NCBI GenBank assembly: GCA_905201565.1
Contig: CAJKOS010000003.1
Coordinates: 1 to 46,742 of the forward strand
Direction of reading: 5' to 3'
From: an uncultured Erysipelotrichaceae bacterium
Lineage (GTDB): Bacteria; Bacillota_I; Bacilli_A; Erysipelotrichales; Erysipelotrichaceae
DNA: 46,742 nucleotides
Shown here: positions 32,692-42,054 of the stretch, one piece after another
How positions within the stretch are numbered: the first letter of the stretch is position 1
Layout: every line of letters begins with the position of its first letter
The notes under the pieces: model-generated
Told to the model about the DNA's origin: nothing
Seen by the model: only the letters and a program-made list of their open reading frames with translations
Database searches by the model: none
Translations under genes and position numbers: made by a program

Positions 32692-33418
32692 GACGCTCAT
32701 CTCCTTTCAAAAAAGCCTTCACACTCGCTTTATACGACCTCGATAAAGGCACCTCACTGCCATCCCTGAGCACAATGCTGTTATGGGAAAGATACACCTC
32801 CGCAATCTTCTTCTTATTGACAAGGAAACTGCGATGTACCCGGAGAAACATATCCGAAAGCTCTGTTTCTAAATGATCAATCGTATCCGCAAAGCCATAC
32901 TCACTTGTCTCTGTACAAAGGTACACCCTCTTCTCACGTGCCTCAAAGTAATTGATCTCTTCATAGGGAAACAGCTTCTTCCCATTTCTGTTTTTTGCCA
33001 CAAACACCTGCTTTTCATCCGGTGTCTCCATCCGTGACACAAACATCGAAACCGCCTCATCCAATACCCCAGAAGTATTAGTTTGCTTCAGTGGCTTTAA
33101 CAACAAACTCTCCGCATGGATGGAAGGCTTCATATATACAAGAGGAGAAACAGACATATCCGCAATCAGCACAAGATAAATTAAAGGACAAGCCTCACGA
33201 AGACGTGGCAGCACATCCATCGCATCCTGCATCGTCACATCCACACATGCCATATCAAACCTTGTCTTTGAATTCACACACTGCTCAATATCCGATGCAC
33301 TGTGACACTCGATGTAATACCACTTGTCATCCGTATACATCGCCGCCTTATCCTTTGTCACCTGCCGCAACAATGCCCTTTCTGCCTCATCCTTATCACT
33401 GATCATCATCACAATCAT
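32651..33418 (-). CDS. Response-regulator-like protein with LytTR DNA-binding domain
   Basis: 255 residues. The N-terminal half resembles a receiver domain: acidic pocket ISDKDE at 6-11, candidate phosphoacceptor D60 in MACVDVTM and LLLKPL with lysine 108. The usual Thr/Ser position seems replaced (VLIADMS). The C-terminal part (about 137-245) is a LytTR domain (GKKLFPYEEINYFEA, RVHRSFLVNKKKI, LRDGSEVPLSRSY). LytTR proteins bind direct repeats upstream of target genes. The ATG overlaps the essC stop (ATGA) with GGAGG ahead. No histidine kinase lies beside it. It probably regulates this locus or an output of it. Confidence 0.88.
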   Translation of the reverse strand: MIVMMISDKDEAERALLRQVTKDKAAMYTDDKWYYIECHSASDIEQCVNSKTRFDMACVDVTMQDAMDVLPRLREACPLIYLVLIADMSVSPLVYMKPSIHAESLLLKPLKQTNTSGVLDEAVSMFVSRMETPDEKQVFVAKNRNGKKLFPYEEINYFEAREKRVYLCTETSEYGFADTIDHLETELSDMFLRVHRSFLVNKKKIAEVYLSHNSIVLRDGSEVPLSRSYKASVKAFLKGDERHEGNRNESLDPVL

Positions 33419-36400
33419 ATGTTTCCTCCCACAAGCGGAACCACAACTGCCGTACCAGTCTCCTCTTTGCCATCCACACTGGCATAACCTTCACCCTTGC
33501 CACACTTGCGCAAAGCCTCTCTTCCCACATTTTCAAAATGCAGCACATTGCGCTGCTCATCCTTGCCAAGAACAATGCCCGTATGATAACCACAGAGCAC
33601 CTGGAACAACCTGTATCCGTTACAATAACTGATATCCTTCGTATGCACACCACACACAAAGACAATATTGTGAAGACTGCCCTTTTCAGCAAAATTCTCA
33701 AGCCTTGCATTCATCTTCCCAATACCTTCCTCTGGTGTATAGACCTGCTGTAAGAAACTGTGCATATCATCAATACAAATCACAACCAGCTTCTCTTCAC
33801 CCATCTTCTTTGCGACCGATACATCATCGAGACCATCTTCCAGCAAGGCATTCTTCTTTGCATTGCGCGCCTTGAACAACGGTGTCAGCTCATCCTTCAC
33901 ATACGCAAACAACGACGCATCATCACTGATATACTTCGCATCACACAACGCCGCTTCCTTCTTCAACCGGTGCACACCACCTTTTTCAATCACCACAAGC
34001 TCTGCCTTCTTTGCACAGGCAGCCCGCATCATCACCTTCAATGCATTTGTCTTACCGGCATGTGCTGCCCCATATACCATATAGGCATAGTTATAACGGC
34101 TGTCCAAACCAAAAACAGACGCATCATCCTTCTGCCACGCATATGGCAAAACACAACCTTCTTGTAACAATGCCCGATACCGCTCATCCTTCGCTAACAT
34201 TGCAAAACTGCGCTCCTCAGGAATCTCTGGTACACATGGTGCACAAACACCCATATACCCATGACGCATATCCTTCATTTCCTGTTCAATAGAAAGACTT
34301 CTTGTATAGTCATCACATGCACTGAAAACAATTGCCGTCTGGAATTCCAGCACCTTGTCCTCCATACGCACAAGACCTCTGCCACGGGTATTCTTCTCCG
34401 GCAATAAATCCAGATGACCACACCGCAATACATCCATGTACTTGAACCTGTCCTGCTGCTCAAGGCTCACCACCATACGGATATTGTCCGCCATACGCTG
34501 TGGCACCGCATGAATCGAGAAATCAGAAGCACTCACCACAAGGAACACACCACGGCTTGTACCCTCACGCAATATGCGCAGAATCACCTTCTCATAACGG
34601 TCACCCGTCTTCTCACGGAAACCATCATAATTATCCAAAACAACAATCACTGCCGGAAGACGCTTACCATCTATGCGCACATCACTCCATGTACTGCCAG
34701 AAAGAACCTTCTTCCTTTCATCAAGAAGCGTATGCATATAGTGGAAGAACTTATCCGTTCTCTCCTCACTCTCCTCATTCATCACACCACCAACATGTGG
34801 ACTCTTCTCAAAAGCAGAAAGACGATTAGACGAATAATCCAGAAGATAGAGGTTCGCCTCATCTGGCCGATAGCCATGCACAAGACCGTAAACCATCGTC
34901 TCAAGCAATGTACTCTTACCAGAAACCGCCATACCACAAACCGCAAAATGACCAGTCTTGTTGAAATTGATGGACAAAGGTAACTGTGCCTGAGAATGGG
35001 GATCATCATACAAACCGATGGTCACCTCTACATCCCGTATGCCATCATTCTTCCAATTCTTTTCAAATGCTGTATCGCAAAGCTTCTCATACCCAATGCG
35101 CTTACCCAATGGTTCAAGCCACAAAGACGGACTATTGGCATAGCCATTCTCCTTTGCAACACTTGCAATTTCCTTCACCACTGCCTCAAGCTCTGTCATT
35201 TGCCTTTCACTTGTCACCTGCTTTGGCATCACAACAGAAGGAAGACCATCCCTTCTGATCAAAGAAGTGCTGTAGGACATATGTCCTTCATCATAAATTG
35301 CCCCGGAATACCCCGTCTGGAACAACTCAAACACCTCATCATTACCAACCTGCAGATAACACCTTCCCGCCTCAGTCAGATATGCCGCATCCGGTTTATG
35401 AATCATATCGTTGGAATCCTGACGATCCTGTACGCGCAAACACAAACGGAACCTTGCATTCGAACGGATATTATCATCCACCGTACCATTTGGACGCTGT
35501 GTCGCAAGAATCAGATGCACACCAAGACTTCTGCCGACCTGGGCAACCGAAATCAACTGTGCCATAAAGCCACCTTCCTGCTTCTTCAACTCCGCAAACT
35601 CATCGATGATGATAAACAAATGCGGCACCCTCTCCTTAGCCTCACGGTTCTTATACAACTTCGTATACTGGTCAATGTGGTTTACACCATAGCGGGCAAA
35701 CAACCGCTGTCTTCTTGTATTCTCACTCCGGATCGAAATCATCGCCCTTTCAATCTGTGTGCCGGATAAATTGGAAATCACACCAGACACATGGGGAAGA
35801 TCCTTGAAAAGGTTGGCCATACCAGCACCCTTAAAGTCAATGAGAAAGAAACTCACATCTTCTGGCGAAAAATTCACCGCCAGAGAAAGAATATACGTCT
35901 CCAATAACTCCGACTTGCCAGAACCAGTCGTACCCGCCACAAGACCATGTGGTCCATGGTACTTCTCATGCACATCGAGGTAACAAGGTGCGCCACCTGT
36001 TCTGATACCAAGCAGTGCCCGCAAGCTTTCATCTGTCCGGCTTCTTCTCCATCTTCCGGCAATATCGAGATCCTTTACGGAATGCACATCGTACATATCC
36101 AAAAAAGATAATGAAGAAGGAATCTCTGATACCTGCTTCTCCTCTTTGACATGAATGGAAGCCAATCTCTTGCCAAAAGCCTCTGCTTCATCAAACGAAA
36201 CACGGTCCATGACAAATGTAGAAAAGTCCACATTCTCCCCAACTGTCTTTGTCACAAGGGCAACGTTAGGAGAAAGAGATACCACATAGGCACACACATT
36301 TGGTAACTGTGCTGCATAATCTGCCAGTAACACAAGTGTCATATCCTTTGGACCATTTTCCTGGTAGAAATAGCGGGCAATCGGTTCATCTTCCAACAAC

Positions 36401-38007
36401 TCCGGATGACTGCAGAAAATCACATAGTGGACATGACTCTCATCCTGTCCCTCCATACGCCTCTGTATCATCGTATTCAAACGGGAAAGTACCTCTCTTC
36501 TTTCCTGTTCATTACCAGCCACATACCGCATCGTGCCATCTTCACTATAGACATGCGGATACCAGCGCAGATATGACCAGTCTTCCTTCTTTTCATCATA
36601 GAGGAAGACAAACTTCACATCCGTATAACAATGCATTGCGGCAAGCTGCACAACCAATACCCGTAACATCGCCCACCTGAGCATGATCTCACCCGTCACA
36701 CCAACAAGATGATTGTGGGCAAGGTCAATACACACCGGCACATTATGCATGGTCATAAACTGCTGTTTGATTTCCTGTGGTTTTTCAAACAAGGAATCGC
36801 TGATCAAAGAGAATCGTTTCTCAGGTATTTTGATCTCCACCTGGAAAGGCTGATCACCCAGGCCACCACGCGCATACAGGAAATCACTCTGTGAAGCATT
36901 GCGGTTCCAGAGCTCTCTTGTCTTTGCAGTATAGGTTAATAGTGTTGAAGAAGAAGGATACATGACATTCATGGCAGACACATTCATCTGAAACTTGCTG
37001 CGGAGAGATTCACTCTTCTCCATGAGATAATTGGAATAGGCATTGAAACGGGTCGTCTCTTCTTCAATACTCTCCTTACGGGCATAATTCATATTCAACA
37101 CAGCCCATATCGCACCGATGATCGCTGAACCAACAGCAGTGATAATACCGGTATACATAAACACATTCGACATACCACCAGACAACGTCGTCGCAATAGC
37201 AGCCAATGCAAAACCAAGACACATTGGAATAGCCATGGTAAAAGCAGGACCGATGACCATGTATGTCGGTTTCTCCTTATGCTTCTCCATATCCGGTGGT
37301 CCTTCAATCTCCACCGTTTCCTGATAAAGCTGTGGGAAGACACGGGGAGAACGATTAAAGTACTGTTCGTCATGTGTATGCATATGGTCATCATCTTTCA
37401 CATCAGACACAACCAGTTCTTCCAGACCATGCACCGACAAACTTCCACAATTGTTATGGACTAACAACACATTACCCATAATGACCATATGCAATCCAAA
37501 AACATGAATATGGTCACCAGAAGAAAGACGTCGCTCCCTTCTGACACGTACATGATTGACAAAGATACCATTGGCACTGCCATCCACCACATACCAGGAA
37601 CCATTCACATACCGCAGTTCACCATGGTGGGCAGATAACAAAGAAGAAAAGTCATAACAGATGGCATTATCAGACTCTCTGCCAAAGGAAATGCGACGCA
37701 TGCCGGAAAGGTTGTACTTGCGCATGGGCGCAAACTTCCGCTTATCATCGGAAACGATGAGAAACAACTCCTCATTCCCACTGCGGACAATGATAATGTC
37801 ACCTTCCACAAGCTTATGCGCACTCACATTTTCCCGTTTGAAAACAACCTGGTAATCTCTTCTTGCAGAAATATACCAGCCATCAGTTCTGTTTTCAAAG
37901 CACAGGGAAAGGCGGTTCCCATCAAGAGTTGCCACATATTCACTATGCACAGTATCTGGAAGATTGATTTCTTCACAGATTTTCTGGTTATACACAATCA
38001 ATAACAT
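33415..38007 (-). CDS. essC: Type VII secretion FtsK/SpoIIIE ATPase EssC
   Basis: 1530 residues, the expected size for EssC, the membrane motor of Firmicutes type VII secretion. Two N-terminal FHA-like regions (about 1-190) are followed by two membrane helices (about 245-305) and three ATPase domains. All three Walker A lysines are present: GTTGSGKSE (K698), MAVSGKSTL (K1031) and AAHAGKTNAL (K1319). Walker B acidic residues are seen in FIIIDEFAELKK, AVIVVLDNYDGF and LVVICIDDMHSFL. The second FHA region keeps SFGRES, SAHHGEL and ANGIFVN. It lies among FHA membrane proteins and couples to the LytTR gene by a 4-bp overlap. No truncation. Confidence 0.96.
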   Translation of the reverse strand: MLLIVYNQKICEEINLPDTVHSEYVATLDGNRLSLCFENRTDGWYISARRDYQVVFKRENVSAHKLVEGDIIIVRSGNEELFLIVSDDKRKFAPMRKYNLSGMRRISFGRESDNAICYDFSSLLSAHHGELRYVNGSWYVVDGSANGIFVNHVRVRRERRLSSGDHIHVFGLHMVIMGNVLLVHNNCGSLSVHGLEELVVSDVKDDDHMHTHDEQYFNRSPRVFPQLYQETVEIEGPPDMEKHKEKPTYMVIGPAFTMAIPMCLGFALAAIATTLSGGMSNVFMYTGIITAVGSAIIGAIWAVLNMNYARKESIEEETTRFNAYSNYLMEKSESLRSKFQMNVSAMNVMYPSSSTLLTYTAKTRELWNRNASQSDFLYARGGLGDQPFQVEIKIPEKRFSLISDSLFEKPQEIKQQFMTMHNVPVCIDLAHNHLVGVTGEIMLRWAMLRVLVVQLAAMHCYTDVKFVFLYDEKKEDWSYLRWYPHVYSEDGTMRYVAGNEQERREVLSRLNTMIQRRMEGQDESHVHYVIFCSHPELLEDEPIARYFYQENGPKDMTLVLLADYAAQLPNVCAYVVSLSPNVALVTKTVGENVDFSTFVMDRVSFDEAEAFGKRLASIHVKEEKQVSEIPSSLSFLDMYDVHSVKDLDIAGRWRRSRTDESLRALLGIRTGGAPCYLDVHEKYHGPHGLVAGTTGSGKSELLETYILSLAVNFSPEDVSFFLIDFKGAGMANLFKDLPHVSGVISNLSGTQIERAMISIRSENTRRQRLFARYGVNHIDQYTKLYKNREAKERVPHLFIIIDEFAELKKQEGGFMAQLISVAQVGRSLGVHLILATQRPNGTVDDNIRSNARFRLCLRVQDRQDSNDMIHKPDAAYLTEAGRCYLQVGNDEVFELFQTGYSGAIYDEGHMSYSTSLIRRDGLPSVVMPKQVTSERQMTELEAVVKEIASVAKENGYANSPSLWLEPLGKRIGYEKLCDTAFEKNWKNDGIRDVEVTIGLYDDPHSQAQLPLSINFNKTGHFAVCGMAVSGKSTLLETMVYGLVHGYRPDEANLYLLDYSSNRLSAFEKSPHVGGVMNEESEERTDKFFHYMHTLLDERKKVLSGSTWSDVRIDGKRLPAVIVVLDNYDGFREKTGDRYEKVILRILREGTSRGVFLVVSASDFSIHAVPQRMADNIRMVVSLEQQDRFKYMDVLRCGHLDLLPEKNTRGRGLVRMEDKVLEFQTAIVFSACDDYTRSLSIEQEMKDMRHGYMGVCAPCVPEIPEERSFAMLAKDERYRALLQEGCVLPYAWQKDDASVFGLDSRYNYAYMVYGAAHAGKTNALKVMMRAACAKKAELVVIEKGGVHRLKKEAALCDAKYISDDASLFAYVKDELTPLFKARNAKKNALLEDGLDDVSVAKKMGEEKLVVICIDDMHSFLQQVYTPEEGIGKMNARLENFAEKGSLHNIVFVCGVHTKDISYCNGYRLFQVLCGYHTGIVLGKDEQRNVLHFENVGREALRKCGKGEGYASVDGKEETGTAVVVPLVGGNI

Positions 38008-38009
38008 AT

Positions 38010-38516
38010 TCAGATCCCCACCATATCAAACCAGTACGGCACTACACGAAACCGCACACCACCGATTTCTAAAACATCCTTTTCCAATAACTCAGCACCA
38101 TCAATCCGATAGCGCTTCATGCCACGGATAATATATGTTCCATTACCAGAACCATCATCTTTGACATACAGCTTTCCACCTGCTGTATACAGCACACAAT
38201 GCGAAGCAGACACAAGCTCCGCGTCTACCGTCACATCCGAGGTCAATCCACTTCTTCCAAAATGAATGACAAAGGAAGGATCAAGGACAACTTCCTTCAT
38301 ACCTCCATCATAGAAGCGTAAGATCACAAGCAGCTTCCACCTGCCATCAATACCCTCATTACCACGAATCTTTCCATTGAGGACTTCTTCCTTGATGAGC
38401 CGTGCAGCCGCAAGCCTTCTCATCTCCTCCCGCTTCTTTCGTTTCTTTTCCACAACAACGACAACGACCAATGCCGCAATCACATTCACAAGAAGAAATA
38501 TCAGATAGAAAACCAT
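38010..38516 (-). CDS. FHA-domain membrane protein
   Basis: 168 residues. One N-terminal membrane helix (about 3-24), a long basic stretch (EKKRKKREEMRRL) and a C-terminal FHA domain with HFGRSG, VSASHCVL and GSGNGTYI, so the phosphothreonine-contact residues are largely kept. The start ATG lies 3 bp after the stop of the previous FHA gene and its stop is 2 bp before essC. Together with its neighbour it is likely to form the cytoplasmic reading platform for phosphorylated partners around EssC; that role is inferred. Confidence 0.88.
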   Translation of the reverse strand: MVFYLIFLLVNVIAALVVVVVVEKKRKKREEMRRLAAARLIKEEVLNGKIRGNEGIDGRWKLLVILRFYDGGMKEVVLDPSFVIHFGRSGLTSDVTVDAELVSASHCVLYTAGGKLYVKDDGSGNGTYIIRGMKRYRIDGAELLEKDVLEIGGVRFRVVPYWFDMVGI

Positions 38517-38519
38517 ACA

Positions 38520-39002
38520 TCACCCTACCGGTATATGGGCAAGATTCATAATCCGGTACCGGTTATAACCAATACCGATTTCATCTCCACTGCGCACATA
38601 ACACGGCCTTTCATCCATTCTCTGCCCATTGAGCATCGTTGCATTACTGACAGACAAGTTCCGTAACACAACCCCTTCCCTTGTCACAAACAAGGCACAC
38701 TGCTCACGGGAAATATAACTTTCCGAACCAATGGACAATGTCCCGGTCACATCAAAGTCATTCACTGTACGACCAAGTACAAGCCTTTGCCGGAACACTT
38801 TGCGAAAAACCTGTCCATTGACGATATTCACAAGATCAATCTGCCAATACCCACCACTTGGTGTTAGCAGTTGTTCTGTTGTCATCCGTTTCATTCTTTT
38901 CTTCTTTGGTTCAGGCTGATACACCCTTACCGCCACCAGCAATGCCACAAGGATTGGCACAGCCATCATCACAAACACATACATTATCTGTAATACAATC
39001 AT
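38520..39002 (-). CDS. FHA-domain membrane protein (altered phosphopeptide site)
   Basis: 160 residues, one N-terminal membrane helix (about 5-27) then a short basic linker and an FHA domain. VLGRTV and SNATMLNG are present, but the usual S-x2-H reads SREQC, with Gln in place of His. Binding may be weakened or altered relative to the two other FHA membrane proteins. GGAG precedes the ATG. It sits between the TPR paralogues and the second FHA gene with 3-17 bp gaps. Confidence 0.85.
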   Translation of the reverse strand: MIVLQIMYVFVMMAVPILVALLVAVRVYQPEPKKKRMKRMTTEQLLTPSGGYWQIDLVNIVNGQVFRKVFRQRLVLGRTVNDFDVTGTLSIGSESYISREQCALFVTREGVVLRNLSVSNATMLNGQRMDERPCYVRSGDEIGIGYNRYRIMNLAHIPVG

Positions 39003-39016
39003 GTGCTCATCTCCTT

Positions 39017-40507
39017 CTAATTCATTCCATAACCTTCTACGCCATCATTTCTGATAAAGAATTTTCCATGGTCAATTGCTCCAACCAACCAGTAGTCACC
39101 AATGATTTCCGGTTTGACTTCAACAACCACATCAGAAATACCTGGTACCTGAATAGTTACTTTTGCCTTTGCTTCGCCAAATGTTCCGTCACCTTCAATA
39201 CGATGTACATAAAACGCATATCTGTCAGCTTCATCCACAATGGTTGTCACATCTCGCACAACGCCACCTGTATCTGTTATTTCCCTGTACGCAACTGTTT
39301 CTCCACCGACACCAGCAATTTCACCCGTATCCTTTGTACTTCCATCTTCACCAAGGTTAAGCGCCACAAGCTCAGAAATGAGTTCCATTTCCTCTGATTC
39401 CCATTCCAGAATGATGAAAATATCATCCAGTGGCTTTGTCAGCGGCACAGTGAGCCCCTCATAGATCGTGCCATCCTTTGACGCACGCAATGGCCACTCA
39501 GATGTATATGCATCTTTTTTAAACTCGACGTAGAAATACCTTCCACATTCGAGATTCATCTGAAACTCACCATTATCATTTGAAGAAAGTTCCAGATATT
39601 TCTGTCCACTATTGTTCTGACCACGGTAGACAGTCATCGAAACATTCCCTATGACTTCTTCCGTCAGATAATCGATGGTAGTACCAGAATAGAGAACCGT
39701 TTCTACCACATTCTCTTCTTCGTCTTCCTCATCCTCTTCTTCCTTGTCATCATCTTCCTCATCTTCTAATGAAGGAATCAGTTCGTTATAGGAAGAAGAC
39801 GTAATCATTCCATTTTCCAAAGCAATGGATATCTTCATCCCTTCATAGACAAAGACAACCATCTCGCCATGTTCACTGTCATTGCGTGTACGAAGCTTGC
39901 TGAGGCGCATATCTTCCAACAACGCAGAATCAAATGCCTCATCCGCATGGAACAACGTCAACACATCGTCTACTTCAATGGACAATGGCATACCATCTTC
40001 ATCAAAGCGGATTTCTGCATCCAGCCCATCAAACCTTGCCTCACGTCTTCCATCACTACGACCATAACGTTCCGCATAATCTTCTTCACGATAGGAGGAG
40101 AACATCGACAACAACGTCCTGTTCAAAGACAAACCATTGACTTCCTCAACCGTTTCATCATTTTCCACAAGACGGTTTAACATCACCCGTATCTGTGCAC
40201 TCTTTGTATGTAAATAACCTTCTTCCAACACATCGATCGCAAGTAAGAGATCTCCATTCATCTCATAGATCTCTGCCAGTCCTAAATACGCCGATACATT
40301 TTCTGGATCTTTCTCAATCGCTTCCTGGTATTCCAATATGGCATTTTCATAGTCACCAGTTGCGACAAGCTGTTCTGCTTCTCTTACTTTTCTTGTATAA
40401 GAAGCAGAAGGAGAAAGCAGGAAGACGGTAGTGATGGCGATGGCTATCACCAAAACAGAAATAATCGCTGTAACAGTAACAATAAATATCCATTTCTTAT
40501 TCTTCAT
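39017..40507 (-). CDS. TPR membrane protein with secreted beta domain (third of a tandem trio)
   Basis: About 496 residues. A short basic N-terminus and one membrane helix (about 5-30) are followed by TPR units: VREAEQLVATGDYENAILEY and VSAYLGLAEIYEMNGDLLLA. A shared middle region contains YGRSDGRREARFDGLDAEIR and SEHGEMVVF. An acidic run (EEDDDKEEEDEEDEEE) precedes a carboxypeptidase-regulatory-like beta domain, then a C-terminal domain ending AIDHGKFFIRNDG. GGAGG precedes the ATG at 40507. The topology suggests that everything after the helix faces outside, although TPRs are more often cytoplasmic. Two paralogues lie directly upstream. Confidence 0.82.
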   Translation of the reverse strand: MKNKKWIFIVTVTAIISVLVIAIAITTVFLLSPSASYTRKVREAEQLVATGDYENAILEYQEAIEKDPENVSAYLGLAEIYEMNGDLLLAIDVLEEGYLHTKSAQIRVMLNRLVENDETVEEVNGLSLNRTLLSMFSSYREEDYAERYGRSDGRREARFDGLDAEIRFDEDGMPLSIEVDDVLTLFHADEAFDSALLEDMRLSKLRTRNDSEHGEMVVFVYEGMKISIALENGMITSSSYNELIPSLEDEEDDDKEEEDEEDEEENVVETVLYSGTTIDYLTEEVIGNVSMTVYRGQNNSGQKYLELSSNDNGEFQMNLECGRYFYVEFKKDAYTSEWPLRASKDGTIYEGLTVPLTKPLDDIFIILEWESEEMELISELVALNLGEDGSTKDTGEIAGVGGETVAYREITDTGGVVRDVTTIVDEADRYAFYVHRIEGDGTFGEAKAKVTIQVPGISDVVVEVKPEIIGDYWLVGAIDHGKFFIRNDGVEGYGMN

Positions 40508-40544
40508 GTCCGTCCTCCTTTCTTTCATCAATCAGAAATTGCAA

Positions 40545-42029
40545 TCAATAATATTCATTTTCTATTTCGATGTTTCCCTCGAGAGAAAACAGAACTAACA
40601 ACCAATATCTGCAAGCCCGTCCATACTCAGGTGTAAATATTTGTTCTGTTTGTCCTGGCACTCGCAAGATCACCCTGATATCACCTTCACTTGGAACAAA
40701 GCCTTCTTTAAAATTAAGCCTATATGAACACGGGCTCTTTCTATTGAAGATTCTCAAAATATCCTGTACCTTATTTCCATTATTCACCTCATATTTATAT
40801 GACACTTTCTCGCCATTAAAGAGCCATGAAGTTCCTTCTTCAAGACCGATCCAATCACCAGCACATCCAAAAGTTGACGTCACAGAATCTAACCCCACGC
40901 TTTTCTCCATAACAATCTCAATTTCTTCGCTGGCTTTGTGAAGCCTCACACTTCCAAGATCTGCACCTTCTGTGAAAAACGATGTAGTCAGATTGAGTTC
41001 ACATGTATAATCACCTTTTTCCAGCAATGCATAACAATTCATATTCTTTTCTATTGAGAATGTGAAATTTCCATTTGAATCAGAAGTCACTTCCTGTATA
41101 ACAGAGCCATATTGAATAGAACCCTTATATATTTTGATCGTGACATCTCCAATACTTGCGCCAGTGTCTATATCCACTGTCTGCCCAGTAAACACTCTCA
41201 TATCTGTGTTCTCTGCAGACACTGTTTCTTCATCTTCAACTTCAACCTGTTCCGCTTCTTGTTCTTCTTCCACTTCTTCCTCTTCTTTCTCTATAGCAAG
41301 TGGAACAATGACGTTATAGGAATCACTTGTCACCTGATCATCTTTCAAAGCAATGGTTACTTCTGTACCACTGCTTTCAAACACAACCATCTCACCATGA
41401 CTGGCACTATTTGTTGTGCGATATCCCTCAAGTCTCATCTCTTCCAGTTCTTCTACTGGAATTGGTTCACTTCTATCAAAGAGTGTCAGGATATCATCGA
41501 GATGTATTTCTATTGGAATACCATCTTCATCAAAGCGGATCTCTGCATCTAAGCCATCAAACCTTGCATCACGCCTGCCATCGCTTCTTCCATACTGTTC
41601 CTCATAGTCTTCTTCCCTGAATGTAGAAAGCATAGACAGGAGTTCATCATTGAAGGTTAATGTTTCTGAACCGACAGTTTCTTCTTCTGTTTCTTCCATC
41701 TGGTTCAATAACACTTTGATTTGTGCACTCTTTGTTTTCTTGTAACCTGTTTCCAGAGTTTGAATGGCTAATGATATCTCACCACTCTTTTCGTACACAT
41801 TCGCTAACCCAAGATATGCCTCTACATTGTCCGGATCCTTTTCAATGGCTTCCTGATAGGCAAGAATGGCATTTTCATAGTCTCCTTCTTCCACAAGGTT
41901 TTCAGCTTCTTTGATGGACCTTGTGTACTGGGCAGAAGGAGAAAGCAGGAAGACGGAAGTGATAGCTATGGCTATTACCAAAACAGAAATGATCGCTGTT
42001 ATGATAACTATCCACTTTTTGTTTCTCAT
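40545..42029 (-). CDS. TPR membrane protein (second of a tandem trio)
   Basis: 494 residues. The first about 130 residues are closely similar to the third copy (membrane helix, IKEAENLVEEGDYENAILAY TPR), as is YGRSDGRRDARFDGLDAEIR. The middle has an acidic Glu/Val stretch, then a beta domain starting TGQTVDIDTGASIGDVTIKI. The C-terminal part differs from the other two: it contains VTSTFGCAGDWIGLEEGTSW and lacks the terminal HGK-ND motif. GGAGG precedes the ATG. It is probably a duplicated gene with a swapped C-terminal module, which suggests adaptation to a different partner. Confidence 0.82.
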   Translation of the reverse strand: MRNKKWIVIITAIISVLVIAIAITSVFLLSPSAQYTRSIKEAENLVEEGDYENAILAYQEAIEKDPDNVEAYLGLANVYEKSGEISLAIQTLETGYKKTKSAQIKVLLNQMEETEEETVGSETLTFNDELLSMLSTFREEDYEEQYGRSDGRRDARFDGLDAEIRFDEDGIPIEIHLDDILTLFDRSEPIPVEELEEMRLEGYRTTNSASHGEMVVFESSGTEVTIALKDDQVTSDSYNVIVPLAIEKEEEEVEEEQEAEQVEVEDEETVSAENTDMRVFTGQTVDIDTGASIGDVTIKIYKGSIQYGSVIQEVTSDSNGNFTFSIEKNMNCYALLEKGDYTCELNLTTSFFTEGADLGSVRLHKASEEIEIVMEKSVGLDSVTSTFGCAGDWIGLEEGTSWLFNGEKVSYKYEVNNGNKVQDILRIFNRKSPCSYRLNFKEGFVPSEGDIRVILRVPGQTEQIFTPEYGRACRYWLLVLFSLEGNIEIENEYY

Positions 42030-42054
42030 TTCCGTCCTCCTTTCTTTCCTTTAC

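Noticed and set aside
34996..35769. 257-codon plus-strand frame
   Set aside because: Antisense to the essC ATPase domains.
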